From: Pempheris klunzingeri
Taxonomy: Eukaryota > Chordata > Actinopteri > Acropomatiformes > Pempheridae
Assembly: GCF_042242105.1 (NCBI RefSeq)
Contig: NC_092014.1
Span: 7,501,374-7,565,373, forward strand
Length of the DNA stretch: 64,000 nucleotides
Direction of reading: 5' to 3'
Of the stretch, positions 51,119-61,066 are shown piece by piece. Under the pieces are notes generated by a model. That model saw only the letters and a list, made by a program, of their open reading frames with translations. It was not told the origin of the DNA and searched no databases. The stretch's first letter is position 1. The number at the start of each line of letters is the position of its first letter. The translations under genes and the position numbers were made by a program.

Positions 51119-54100
51119 CTTCTGCACATGGTGGATCACCATACTCGGTATGCAAATATAGTTTTTGACTTGTCACCTGACTACACAGCACAGGCATGTC
51201 GAGCAACATGAAGTAATTACAGTACAGGTCAGAAGATCTCATTAATCCCCTCTAAGTGTTTGTTGCACTTCAGCAGTAACTACAAACCACCGAAGCTTAA
51301 GGGTGCCCAACTTCTGTCAAACAGGCTCAATTCTGTTGTTTCCACTTTAAGTTGAGGCATTAATCTGTTAATTGACTAGACAACCTTAAATGACTGTCTC
51401 GTGTAGTAGAGTGGTTTAGCTGTCGAAGGGATTCAGAGGAGTTACTGGCACGTAACAAGTGGACTATGAAGGGATAATCCTGGAAAATTAGGCAGCTAGG
51501 AAACCCTCCACAGAGAAAGGAGACTCTGCTCACCTTGACCTGCAATACCCTCCTACAACAGTCAAGGTGTATATTTACGACAGGACTATCTTTGACCTCC
51601 AAGAGTAACGATACAATATAATGTAGATTCATCTTTGACTCTTATCTGTCATCTGTACATGTGGTTAAGGAGGATTAAAGATTAAGCTGCAGCCTTCCTC
51701 TTTACTGCTTGCCTCTTCATGTCTGGAAGGAGATTTGAACAATGACAATGATCGCTCAATTGTCACAATCATCTCTCAGGACAAATCCTGTGTAAATAAT
51801 GCATTAATGCAATAATCAGTTCTGGAAAATTTTGCTGTTTAAATCAGCCAGTTAACTTTATTTTGATATTTTTGTGTAAACTGATATGTGCAAATTAAAA
51901 GTTAGTGTTATTAGTAAATATAATTAAAGTATATTTGCTCCCCATCTTCATACTGTAAATATTAAGGATAGGTGCATGCTGCTGTCCTAAAAACAACAGG
52001 AATATCATGGAGGCTTAGAAAAAAGAAGCTCCTTTTAACTCCAGAACTTGCCTGAGAATCAGCATGTTTTTCAGTTCTCTTCAGGACCAAAGTAATCCAG
52101 TAATAGTTATCTGGACAACCATGGACTCATTGCAAACAGGAACCGCCGATAGCTAATTCGGCATACTTTTCATGGCGCCAATTCAGCAAAATGTACACAA
52201 ATATAGGTTAACAAAGTTGTGATGAGCCACCTCACTTAATCCATGGCAACAGAGTGGGGTTGGTGGGGGGTGCAGTTGTCTCAATTTTGTGTAAAAGTTT
52301 AAAATCTCCTGGATTTCAGACACAACATATAACTAAGCAGCAGTATTGAGACATGAATCAATACCTTTTGGCTCATATCTGGTCTGTTAAATAAAGTATA
52401 TATAAAGTAGTCGTAATATTGGTGCAGATGCGGTACAACTTGGCAATTGTTGCAACCTGCAAAAAAAATTAATTTAAACCTTTTTCACTGATTTTATTGT
52501 GTATTGTGTATCCAATTACTCTTACACCCATCTGATCCAGCTCCCCTCAGACTAGCAAACAAGCATGTGGGCAGAAATATAATCACCTCCTGGGTTTATG
52601 GCCTCCACTGTCCCCACAGAGGTCCCTGGCGGAGCATCCTCAGGCACCGTGAAGGTGTAGCGTGACCTCTGGAACACAGCCGGAGCCTGGGCGCTGCGTA
52701 AAACATTGATGGTGACCTCCGCAGGCCTGACTGAGGTCAAGCCCTCCCCATCGTGTGCTGTTATTGAGAGTTTCACACTGGCTGCACCCAGGTGGGTCAG
52801 ACTGGAGGTCAGGAAGAGCATTCCTACAGGGACGGCAGGGATAAATTAAACGTTCATTAAGCTGTAGCAGTCAGGCTGTAAAATCAACCCATAAGGGAGG
52901 TTAATTTTTCGCTTTGTTAATAATGAAAATTACTAATTGTAGCTGTGACCGAGATCAAAACTTTCTTTTTTAGAGAGGCCTGACCATGGAGGCAGCACAA
53001 AACAGGGCTACAAAAATACAATTTAGGCAACAAACAGGCAAAAAGAGCACAAACAATACCTAGTTAAGGTGCACAAACAGGTATTTGAAGTATCTAAATA
53101 AAATTCAAAACAATGACCAAAGATGCTATTTTCCAAAATCTGCAAATGCTGCAAACTCTGCAGCAAGCTGCACTAGTAATAACCACATGTCCATTAGCCA
53201 AACTGTTGTTTACTGCATTAGTAGACAGACAACTGCATGATGACAGATGGGTGAGGAACCCATTCTTGCCACCTAAAGTTACTACGAAATCCATAAAAGC
53301 AACCATTATTCTGGAGGCCCCACCTACAATCTGAGAATGAGCACTATGGCTACTTCAAGTATGTCCGTTTAAAAATGGTTGGCTTTTCTATTTATTCAAA
53401 ATTTTATTCCGTATTACATTGTGGCTTAGTGCAAATCTGATCTTACATTCAGCCACATGGGGATATAAAGCTTTGGGCTTTCTGCACCCCTGCTGAGCAG
53501 TGACACTGACAATCATATCAGTGGGACTTACTCAAAGTAAGTAGCTGTTTATCCCTGAATACTGGGACCGCCAGTCACACAAGTTACTTAAAGACCAGCG
53601 ATTGGCTCTATGTGACAAGTCGCGTCGTGACAATGTCAATCAAATGGAGTTTAAAAACTAAAAAAAAACATTACTATCCAACTAAAAAAACACAATGTTG
53701 TGTAATTGCTGTGCTACTTTATGTTAGGATGCTATGCAGTGTCGGTTTTAAGATATGATTATGACCTAAGCCCTGAGGGGCAAAACACAACAATATTTCT
53801 GAAAACACAACAGCACTTTAAAAAACATTTAAATAAAAATGAAAAAACAAAACATAATAATTGTCGGTCCATTTGTTTAAGAGTTTAATCCCCTCAGGCC
53901 ACCATATTTAGGATACATAGACTGATAACTTAAGCTCAAGAACATATCTTAGTCCACAAATTACTTAAAATCTGAAATCAACCCTGAAAATCCTGTGTTT
54001 TATACCTGCTTGCTTGTCCAGTGCAAACAAACTGGACATGTCCCCAGGTAGCACCTCATAGGTGACCTGTCCAAACAGGCCAGAATCTCGGTCAGTGGCG

Positions 54101-57100
54101 ATAACGTTGAGGATCTCTGTGCCGGGCTGCGCGTGGCTACTGATGCTCACGGTGTACTCGTCAGGGTTGAACACAGGAGCGTTATCATTCAGGTCCACTA
54201 TCTCAATGTGCACGTACGTCTGAGCGCTCAGGCCTCCCTGACATTTGAAAAGTGAGAAAAAGAAGAGAATTTTGTGAATGCAGAGTGGATGAACCACATA
54301 GTATGTCAGAACTCATCATCCATAAAAGAGGCCCACTCACTGGATCTTCAGCTTTGATCAAAATGTCGTGGACCGTCTGTCCCGAGTCTCGATCGATATC
54401 CTCTGAGACGCACAGCTCTCCAGTCTGAGGTGAGATTTTGAAGAGGGGGTGTTTGTCCTGTTTGTCAAAGCCGTCAGACAGAGAGTAGAGCAGCACGCCA
54501 AACTCAGGGCTGTCTGAATCTGTAGCAACAACCTAAAGAGGAGAAAAATACAGTTTCAAGTGAGCAACAATGAAAAAACTGTGTTCAGGGTATTTCTTTT
54601 TCCTATTTTTATATTCTTGTATTTCTATTTATTGTCTTGTTGGTATGTTATATGGAAGAGGTCAAACGAAATTTCATTGTACTTTACTGTATGATGACAA
54701 TAAATCCGATTCTGATTCTGATTCTGATTCAGGAGGGAGATTGAATAAAAATGAAATGCTAAATCAAATGAAAACATGTGTGCAGTAGGACTTGCTCTTA
54801 ATGGAGGCGGTTGCTACTTGTGTTGAACTTGTAAAGCTGAATTTGAAGGTAATCCTTGGTTTGCATGCGTGTCCTTGACCAGAAGGCTGTTGTCTTGGCC
54901 TGTTGTCAGGATACGTCACCTTGGTTTACAGACCTTTAACCTCCTATTAAGTGTCAGGTAGTTTCATATAGAGCTTTTTCTTTAAACTTTACTTTTTTTT
55001 ACTGTTTATTTCTACCAAAGCAAGAGGACTCTGTCCCATTACTATTTATGTATACATGCATATTCATATGTAATTTTTCCCCCTGCTGATAAACTTATTT
55101 AATATACACATTAACCTTTCTTATTATTACTTATCATTGCTGTTCTTCCTTTTTCGCTTCTTTTTTTTTGTCTATTATTATTTATTTACATATTTTGTTT
55201 TTCCCTTTCCTACATATCTACATCCTCTCCTACATATTTTAACCTCACAGGACCGTCTTTTGTCCTATTTCTCCAAACCACATCAATGCGGCGTCATATT
55301 AACTTTGTCTAATCGCCCACTGTGTTGTGTTTGTCTTTTCACATGTTTTATGTCATGTTTCGCTAACAAAAACACATTATTGTGCTTTTGTTGTGCGCAC
55401 TACTTCTTATAGGGGGCATATAAAGTACAGCAAAGAAACAGGCTATGGCTTCCATCGAAATAGCAGGTAAATAAAAAAACACTGTTACACTATTACTCAA
55501 GAGAAAAAATAGCCGTACTAAATGTGTACAGTGCCAAAGGTTGGACCTTTGCAAGTCATACAAGTCATGTATCTTTATACACATTTTTTATACAAATAAA
55601 CTTGAGGCCGCTAAATCTGCTACACATTAACACTCATTATCACTGACTTATACCTATTTTGATGTTTCTACAGTACATTTTGCAGTTTTTCATGTAAAAT
55701 TTTGTGAAATGTAAAATACGAGGAAATGGATGTGCTGTTCAGCCCTTGTAGCTGCACATCGGTTGTAAATGGTGGTGCTGGTCTGTCATACATTAATGAT
55801 TTAACCTCGTAGTAAACATGAATCATGATACCTGTCATGCTCAAAGTAATAAAAGCGTAAAAAAAGAAAAGCCTCCGATCCGACGGAGCTCCTTTCATGT
55901 CCTTTCATGCACTTGTGACAGACACATTTTACAGATAGAGCGCTCACTTTCCAGCCATAAAGATGATATCATCTCAGACTGTATGAACGTTGATCAGAAG
56001 AACTTTGAGAAACATGGGCCAAAGTCTGAGCGGAAGTCTAACACACCCTACGAGCTTTATACCCGGGAACATCTAGTATGTTCTCGTTGGGTCGTTTCAT
56101 ACTAACAGAGTGTTTGCTCAGGCTCGTGCTGGATCACTCTACAGCATAAAAATACTTATTATGTTTTGTCCCTGATAATGGACTTAAATGCCAAATATCA
56201 CTTCAGTATAAAGAAAATGTTTTGGTAAAGAAAAAGGCTTCTTTTGTAATGAGCTTGTGCCAGGCTGCTCCAGTGTGGTACCAGGCATCACATCTGTCAT
56301 ATCAAAGCCACAGTGCTGAACTGGAAAGGGTGCGTGTGTGTGTTTAGGAGGAACACTGATGTCTTTGTGCACACAGATTGAAGGCTACTTTTGTCTTATG
56401 AGACGTAAAGACAAAGCAAGACGGAGAGAATGAGATGTTGAATCTTCACATTGGAGACTTCTTAAACTGCTCTAGTTTGCGCTCAAATCTTCAACTGTTT
56501 CTTGTAAAACCAAATTAGTTGATATATAACCAAGCAAAATGTTAAGCTGAATGTAAATGTCCATCGGACTGTGTCGTTGTTGTAGCAATAGTTCCCAAGA
56601 TTGACCCCTTAAAATTAAGAAACGTCTGCTTGTGTCGTCAGAGTATTTCATTTGAGGATCGCAGCGGTAAACCTACCGAGCTTTTTACGAGGAAAACAAG
56701 TGACTAAAGTATCTGTGCTGATGTAAACTAGCATAATGCCTCTTGTTTGTCTGCTTCTGCTAACATGAGTCCTGCAGTTCATCACTATGTAGTCTTTGCT
56801 CATTCAGCCTGAACAAGTAAGATTCAATCTTCTGTGTGCACAAAAACAAGAAATATCATTTTCTGAAACAGAACTACGGTTTTCTAGTTTCATATTCTGT
56901 TAATCATGTCATGACCCCTGAGATTTATATTGTGACCCCTGGATGGGTTGCGACCCCTAAGTTATGAAACACTGTTGTGATGGGTGGCTTAACTTCAACC
57001 TGACATTGTCACTAAGAAGAGGATGAATCTACACAGAAAATAACTCAAAAGGTTGGTTCATCCAAATAACAAAGATATATTTTCACACTAAACTCCGGCG

Positions 57101-59335
57101 ATGTCTTTCCATGCAGAAATTTTGGCGCCAATTAGCGCTGAAAATAATGAATATTATCATTGTTTTAGCGTTTCTGGAAATACATTGAACACTTGAAATG
57201 CAATGTTTCAGCGCTTTGACAGTCAAAAAGAAAATTCTGATCATTTAAGTTTTATTGGATGAGAGGCCTAGAGGAGGCCTAAGAGTTTAAGACACTGGCC
57301 ATGTAATTTGAGGTCCAGCTGAATAACTTTGTTGCACATCATGTAATTTCCTGTCAGCTCTGTAGTACATACAGTACTATCTAATAAAGACATATGCCCC
57401 CCATAAAAGTCTACTGGGGTAAAGGCAAAACTTTAATGGACAGATATCTAAAAAGCTGAACAATTTAAGCAATTTAAATTTTTAAAACTATTTGCATGCC
57501 AAGACATCCCCGTGGGTTGGTGAGAAAATGTGGTTCTACTGGACTATTGGAGTAAACAGACTCTTTATACTAAATATTCTCCAACATACTTGTAAAAAGC
57601 AGCTTCCAATGTCACTGTGCTCTGGTATGGACACATTGTACAGCTGCTGCTGGAACACAGGCTCGTTATCATTGACATCCTCCACCAGCACTGTGACTGT
57701 AGCCGTGGATGACAGAGCCGGTTCCCCTCCGTCAGCTGCCACCACCAGGAACCAAACCTCCATGTGTGTCTCTCTGTCCAGAGCCGCAGCTGTTGTGACC
57801 AGGCCCGACTCTGGATCGATGCTGATCAGGCTGTCCTGGTTGGACTTGAGGACGGAGTACCTGACGTCTGAGTTGACGCCCTCATCTGCGTCTCGGGCCT
57901 GCATCTGGATGAGGGAACTCCCCACCGGGGCGTCCTCGGCAATGCCGATGATGTATACATCCTTCTCAAAAACTGGCTGGCAGTCATTGGTGTCGGCCAC
58001 CCTGAGGAGGAAGACCATCTCACTGCTCAGGGGTGGGCTCCCAAAATCTGACGCTTGTACCTTCAACTCATACAGATCCTTTTCTTCCCTGTCTAGCTCT
58101 GCATTGACGCACAAAGCATACAGAAAATTATCTGTCTGCTTCAGGCTGAACTTCCCATCATCCCCCTCAAGCGTGACAATGACCCTCTCCTCCTCAAAGT
58201 CGGGGTCTGACACTGAAATCCGGGCAACATAATCCCCAACTGCAGCAGCCTCTGACACCACTGCATCTCCAGTCTCGCTGAGGAACAGCACACTGATGCT
58301 GGGGCTGTTATCGTTGATATTAAGCACCTTCACACCCACAAAAGTGCTGCTGTACTCAGGCTGAGCCCCGTTATCTCTCGCGCTGATGATCAATTCATGA
58401 AAAGCCTGGGTCTCATAATCAAGCGGCTTGTTGAGATACACCACCCCGCTGGTTTCATCGATGGAGAACACCTCATTTGGGTCACTCTGCCGCCTGTTGA
58501 TCTCGTAAGTGATTCTGCCGTTGTCGCCCAGGTCGAGGTCAGTGGCGTGCACCTGACACACAGCAGACATCAACAGAGAATCCTCAGGCAGCGAGGCGTG
58601 ATACTCAGTCTGGTTGAACACAGGGGGGTTGTCGTTCTCGTCCAAGACGTGGATGTTCACCTTGAGAGTCCCACTCCTGGCTGGGATGCCACCGTCAAAG
58701 GCCTCAATGGTGATGGAGTAGAAGTCCTGCGTTTCTCTGTCTAGTTTACTTGCGAGGATGAGATCCAGACTTTGGTGGTTTTCAGATCCACTGCGATACT
58801 CCAGGTGGAATAACTCCCCCATCTCACTCTCTGTGATCCTGTATCCCCGGGTACCAAACTCCCCCTCATCCTCATCTTTAGCACCTTCAAGGTGAAATCG
58901 ACTCCCAGTGGGGCTCAATTCTGACATGTCCAAGTCAACCTCCTCTGAGGGGAACACAGGTGAGTGGTCATTCACGTCTTTCACCTCTAGTTTCACTTTT
59001 ATCATCTCACCTGTCAGAGTGGCTGCCACGAATTCATACTTATCTCTGCTCTCTCTGTCCAGGACCACAGCAGTGGAGATGATCCCCGTGTCTGCGTCTA
59101 TCTCCAAGTCTCTGAACACGTATGAGTCCCTGCTCTCTGAGATGAAGAAACCAGTGCTCGGCCTGCTTAACCCCGCTCCCAGATCTCCGACGATGGTTTT
59201 GGCAGGCAAACCCTCTTTCACAGACAGCGTCAGGTTGAACACCTGTCCGAGGGCCTGCGCGCAAAGCAGCGACAGGATGAGCGTCCGAAGGGCTGAAGTT
59301 GCTGCATTTTTGCGACCCATTCCTCCTGTACACAT
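31289..59335 (-). CDS. dchs2: protocadherin Dachsous-2 (complete, 20 exons)
   Basis: Giant type I membrane cadherin of the Fat/Dachsous system, which aligns planar polarity and growth through heterophilic Fat-Dachsous contacts. Twenty exons (listed separately) join in frame to 3277 aa. From the N-terminus there is a signal peptide ending near residue 30, then 27 cadherin repeats, the number typical of Dachsous. A single membrane helix follows (about 2910-2932), then a 345-aa tail. DxNDN linkers are present after most repeats but degenerate after repeats 7, 9, 12, 19 and 26. The tail keeps the Dachsous-like block YSWDNILDWEPRFQ plus VFTDIGMLPDEE. Start: ATG at 59335 or, in better Kozak context (GGAGGAATGG), at 59320, which gives 3272 aa. 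It is dchs2 rather than dchs1 because it sits between sfrp2 and plrg1. It is head-to-head with the TIR gene, 1.7 kb away. Confidence 0.95.
33901..35408 (-). other. dchs2: dchs2 intron 19
   Basis: 1.5 kb. It holds a short (CAGT)n run near 34127-34145 and a near-consensus CTCF motif at 35189-35202 (CCACCAGATGGCTG, one mismatch). Nothing else is seen. Confidence 0.7.
35409..35550 (-). CDS. dchs2: dchs2 exon 19: repeat 23, middle
   Basis: 142 bases, phase 0 in and 1 out. Contains SATDRDSGLNGKITYRL and ends at AATG|GTGAGC. Confidence 0.9.
35921..36207 (-). CDS. dchs2: dchs2 exon 18: repeat 22, start of 23
   Basis: 287 bases, phase 1 in and 0 out. The split codon restores AENLPAG, a normal repeat start; the linker is DVNDNAPVF. 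Confidence 0.91.
36331..36461 (-). CDS. dchs2: dchs2 exon 17: end of repeat 21, start of 22
   Basis: 131 bases, phase 2 in and 1 out. It contains LVLQAADRGNPSLSS and DVNDNSPAI. It has no usable ATG and was placed by phase and homology. Confidence 0.9.
36462..37175 (-). other. dchs2: dchs2 intron 16
   Basis: 0.7 kb, AT-rich. No other feature is seen. Confidence 0.7.
37176..37327 (-). CDS. dchs2: dchs2 exon 16: repeat 21, middle
   Basis: 152 bases, phase 0 in and 2 out. Starts VFASDADSGMNGQIEFSI and ends at ACAA|GTATGC. Confidence 0.9.
37443..37654 (-). CDS. dchs2: dchs2 exon 15: end of repeat 20, start of 21
   Basis: 212 bases, phase 1 in and 0 out, with the linker DMNDNAPVF. Ends GCAG|GTAGAT. 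Confidence 0.91.
37655..38437 (-). other. dchs2: dchs2 intron 14
   Basis: 0.8 kb, AT-rich. No repeat or extra exon is recognised. Confidence 0.7.
38438..38551 (-). CDS. dchs2: dchs2 exon 14: repeat 20, middle
   Basis: 114 bases, phase 1 both sides; begins TWIAKVEASD and ends FSINRHTG at ACAG|GTAAGA. The acceptor (TTTGTCAAG) is modest, but the frame and cadherin fold continuity require it. Confidence 0.88.
38636..39496 (-). CDS. dchs2: dchs2 exon 13: repeats 17 (rest), 18, 19, start of 20
   Basis: 861 bases, phase 1 both sides. The linkers DQNDNIPSF and DVNDNVPVC are intact. After repeat 19 the linker (HLKGEHEGLQF) is degenerate. Confidence 0.93.
39497..40000 (-). other. dchs2: dchs2 intron 12
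   Basis: 0.5 kb with an (AAAAC)n-like run near 39935-39955. Nothing else is seen. Confidence 0.7.
40001..40210 (-). CDS. dchs2: dchs2 exon 12: end of repeat 16, start of 17
   Basis: 210 bases, phase 1 both sides, with the linker DDNDNPPEF and DPDHGENGTIHYSI. Donor TTAG|GTAAGG. Confidence 0.92.
   Translation of the reverse strand, partial: SRLVTAARGLCRARPQFCVLCWTTMTTHQSSCSHPSRSACQKTCSLGSSTLLRHPIQTMGKMERSTTPY
40211..42529 (-). other. dchs2: dchs2 intron 11
   Basis: 2.3 kb. It contains a LINE-type 3' tail (listed separately) and otherwise AT-rich DNA. No extra cadherin exon is needed, since exons 11 and 12 join in frame within one repeat. Confidence 0.7.
40340..40530 (+). mobile_element. 3' tail of an L2/CR1-type LINE or LINE-tailed SINE
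   Basis: The end reads AACGTGAATTTCCCCCTATG, GGGGATCAATAAAG, then a short (AAGTCT)n tail at about 40515-40530. An ATTTCCCC-GGGGATCAATAAA hairpin followed by a microsatellite tail is the usual 3' end of this LINE group in fish. The body is 5' truncated and non-coding. Confidence 0.55.
42530..42664 (-). CDS. dchs2: dchs2 exon 11: repeat 16, middle
   Basis: 135 bases, phase 1 both sides. It joins exon 10 (SATDNDSG) to EENAVVWYSLLPG without a gap, which excludes a missing exon in the 3.6-kb intron before it. Confidence 0.9.
42801..42833. repeat. (TAT)11 microsatellite
   Basis: Eleven uninterrupted TAT units inside a dchs2 intron. Confidence 0.92.
43770..43911. repeat. dispersed repeat fragment related to the MITE at 14003
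   Basis: It ends TGAGTAAACTGACCCTTTA, the reverse complement of the TAAAGGGTCAGTT terminus at 14004. The inner part (AGTGGAACTACTTTCTACCG) resembles a common fish repeat. The far end is not resolved. Confidence 0.4.
46223..46462 (-). CDS. dchs2: dchs2 exon 10: end of repeat 15, start of 16
   Basis: 240 bases, phase 1 both sides. It contains APLDYETQRF and the linker DVNDQSPVF. Confidence 0.92.
46463..47063 (-). other. dchs2: dchs2 intron 9
   Basis: 0.6 kb. Internal short duplications such as TTTTAAGGCG (46629-46660) suggest an old repeat. No exon is seen. Confidence 0.6.
47064..47907 (-). CDS. dchs2: dchs2 exon 9: repeats 13, 14, most of 15
   Basis: 844 bases, phase 0 in and 1 out. The linkers DVNDHTPWF and DVNDNRPVF close repeats 13 and 14. 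Ends at ACAG|GTAGGA. Confidence 0.93.
47908..48593 (-). other. dchs2: dchs2 intron 8
   Basis: 0.7 kb, AT-rich. Nothing recognised. Confidence 0.7.
48594..48763 (-). CDS. dchs2: dchs2 exon 8: end of repeat 12
   Basis: 170 bases, phase 1 in and 0 out. It contains HFEIDSKSGDIRT and YYTLKISAKDSG. The linker that follows lacks DxNDN and continues into exon 9. Confidence 0.88.
48876..48975 (-). CDS. dchs2: dchs2 exon 7: repeat 12, middle
   Basis: 100 bases, phase 0 in and 1 out, with the peptide IWAGLPAGSLVTNMFAKDLD followed by AGENGTVTFSL. Found from splice signals and frame continuity. Confidence 0.88.
48976..49369 (-). other. dchs2: dchs2 intron 6
   Basis: 0.4 kb. Nothing recognised. Confidence 0.7.
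49370..49557 (-). CDS. dchs2: dchs2 exon 6: end of repeat 11, start of 12
   Basis: 188 bases, phase 1 in and 0 out. It contains VALDREQ and the linker DINDNTPQF. Ends at CAG|GTAAAC. Confidence 0.92.
49651..50679 (-). CDS. dchs2: dchs2 exon 5: repeats 8 (rest), 9, 10, start of 11
   Basis: 1029 bases, phase 1 both sides. The linkers DVNDNAP (after 8) and DINDNAP (after 10) are normal; the one after repeat 9 (VDRTATEDSLAF) is degenerate. Donor CAG|GTAAAA. Confidence 0.93.
50680..52586 (-). other. dchs2: dchs2 intron 4
   Basis: 1.9 kb, with a long (TA)n microsatellite at 51072-51115. The rest is AT-rich without a recognisable element. Confidence 0.7.
51072..51115. repeat. (TA)n microsatellite, about 22 units
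   Basis: An uninterrupted alternating TA run inside a dchs2 intron. It can form a cruciform and is likely to vary in length. Confidence 0.95.
52587..52823 (-). CDS. dchs2: dchs2 exon 4: rest of repeat 7, start of 8
   Basis: 237 bases, phase 1 on both sides. The linker after repeat 7 reads VLRSAQAPAVF, without the DxNDN calcium motif, although the next repeat starts normally (FTVPEDAPPGTSVG). Confidence 0.9.
52824..54005 (-). other. dchs2: dchs2 intron 3
   Basis: 1.2 kb, AT-rich. No exon or recognisable repeat is seen. Confidence 0.65.
54006..54237 (-). CDS. dchs2: dchs2 exon 3: end of repeat 6 and most of repeat 7
   Basis: 232 bases, phase 0 in and phase 1 out. Starts GGLSAQTYVHIEI and contains the linker DLNDNAPVF; ends at GCAG|GTATAA. 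Confidence 0.92.
54341..54532 (-). CDS. dchs2: dchs2 exon 2: repeat 6, middle
   Basis: 192 bases, phase 0 at both ends. Starts VVATDSDSPEFGVLLYSL and ends at CCA|GTGAGT. It carries the strand and DRDSG part of repeat 6. Confidence 0.92.
54533..57589 (-). other. dchs2: dchs2 intron 1
   Basis: 3.1 kb. It holds a LINE-type tail at about 54640-54731 and a fragment with repeated GTGACCCCT/GCGACCCCT at about 56915-56985, typical of a dispersed fish repeat. No coding sequence is seen. Confidence 0.65.
54640..54731 (+). mobile_element. 3' tail of a LINE or LINE-derived SINE with (GATTCT)n end
   Basis: AAACGAAATTTCATTGTACT, then ATGATGACAATAAATCC, then four copies of GATTCT. AAATTTCATTGTA followed by TGACAATAAA and a short microsatellite is the usual 3' end of several fish LINE groups. 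The copy is truncated and non-coding. Confidence 0.55.
57590..59335 (-). CDS. dchs2: dchs2 exon 1: signal peptide, cadherin repeats 1-5, start of 6
   Basis: A 1746-base coding part ending in phase 0 at TTACAA|GTATG. It begins with the leader RTLILSLLCAQALG. The linkers DVNDHSP, DENDNPP, NINDNSP, DTNDCQP and DVNDNEP close repeats 1 to 5. Confidence 0.93.
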
Positions 59336-61066
59336 GACTTCGGGTGTCCGAGTCGAAGTTACACTACATATTTCCGCGAGTGTCCACTCCTCAATCACAT
59401 TTTACAGCACCTTTCAAAACAAAAACCGGTAAGCGCATTTTTACGCGCGTAGCCAAACAGCCAGCACTCATCCTCTATCACAATCCATCAGTCATTTCTT
59501 GCGTGGTTTTGAAGCCTAGAAGTCCACACATCTACGCGCGCAAATCCCCTGGGCTTCTTCGCACTGAGTGGCCACAGAGCACCAAGTGTGCGCACTGAGC
59601 ACACCTCCTGGCAGGCGGCACGTCCCACGCTGATCGGCTCCATCTGTGGCCCTGATTGTTTAAGATTTAATTAGGCCGAGAGATTATCTACAGCGCCGCG
59701 TGCTGACAGGTGGCAGAGTGTGTTTGACCTGTTGAACATCGTAAAGTGCGCAGAGAAGTGAAGGAAATAGAAGTAAAACTCATGCGGACTCAACTGCAGC
59801 CTGCATGTTGAGGTAATAAAACCTGTGCATCAGCCGCCTGGTCCTGGTGAGGAGGTAATAAACCACATAAAAAAAGCGGTTCAATGTGGTTCAGATTTGG
59901 CAAAAACCCATAAAGTGCTGGGGTGGCTCCATCTACTGGTAAAATATAAAAGCATCTGTACATCTTGGCTGTTTCTACCACAAATCGTTTTTATGCGTTT
60001 ACATACCCTGGAAATCTGTTCTGAACCTCATTTGAGCAGCACACCAGAATCACATTATGTGATAAATAAAGCTATGGGAATGATTATGGAGGGCATAATG
60101 GCTCAGCAATTTAAAAATATGAACAAATAGATTCACAAAGACAAACAGACAAATGAATGAATCAGAGTGAAAGATTAAAGTGCAGGTTTGATGGTGGCAA
60201 ATGGTTCAGTTAGATGCTTATTAGACTTATTTTTTCATCTTATATTTGTATATTTCGTTTTTCTTTTCTGTGTGTTTTTTTTCCCCAAGTTGGTAATCAG
60301 AGAGGAAAACAACAAGGAACAGAGCAACCTCAATTCTTCAACAATTAGAAGCAGCAGCCAGGCAGAAGAGTTAAAACTGAAAACACGACAACATATTTAT
60401 ATTGCTGGGGTTATAAAGTGCAACGTTATGGGCAACTACAATGCCATAACTTCTGGTGTCTTTAAAAAAAAAAAAAGACAAAACCAGTTTGCTTTTTAAG
60501 TATATTATAGTTAATAATATAGTTAATTAAGTTAATAGTTGGCTGAATTACAAATAACAATTCCTTCATCTGTCATATTACGCTTAAAGTAACACCAAAC
60601 ATGGAGCACGTTCAACTGTATATCAGCATAAATTAATCTGACATCCAAATAAATTCACTGAAGGATTAATTTACCTAATTTGCCTTCACCACTCCACAGA
60701 AATTATGTCTGTAATCTAAAAAACAAATCCAAAAAACCTTCCCTGTATATTTTCCACTGGACAAACTATAAGAGGACTTCCATTTTAAAGTCAGAAAGCT
60801 TTACAAGTGCCTTGATTATCACTGTCGAGCCCTCATGGGTTCCTGCAGGTCTTACTGTAGCAGCCATCCTCCCATCGGTGCTTGGAAGCACTGTAGCCAA
60901 GCAACAGATGTAACCTGAGCTGTGTACCTGAGTAAACAAGCAGCATAACTACCGAGCCTCCCTTTGTCTGGGTCACTTTGTTCAGCAACTTCACAAACTG
61001 GAAACTCCACCACAGAGTTCATACAGGATAGTTTTTCTCCCAGATTTCTCCCAGAAAAGAGGGAAA
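59336..61066. other. divergent intergenic region between dchs2 and the TIR gene
   Basis: 1.7 kb shared by two head-to-head genes. The part next to dchs2 (59336-59720) is G+C-rich with several CG dinucleotides (ACGCGCG, GCGCCGCG) and is the likely dchs2 promoter and 5' UTR. The part next to the TIR gene (60820-61066) is likely its 5' UTR and promoter; no TATA box is evident. The middle is AT-rich with no gene. Confidence 0.5.

Noticed and set aside
57492..58232. 246-codon plus-strand frame in dchs2 exon 1
   Set aside because: Ser/Thr-rich antisense shadow of cadherin repeats; no independent evidence.
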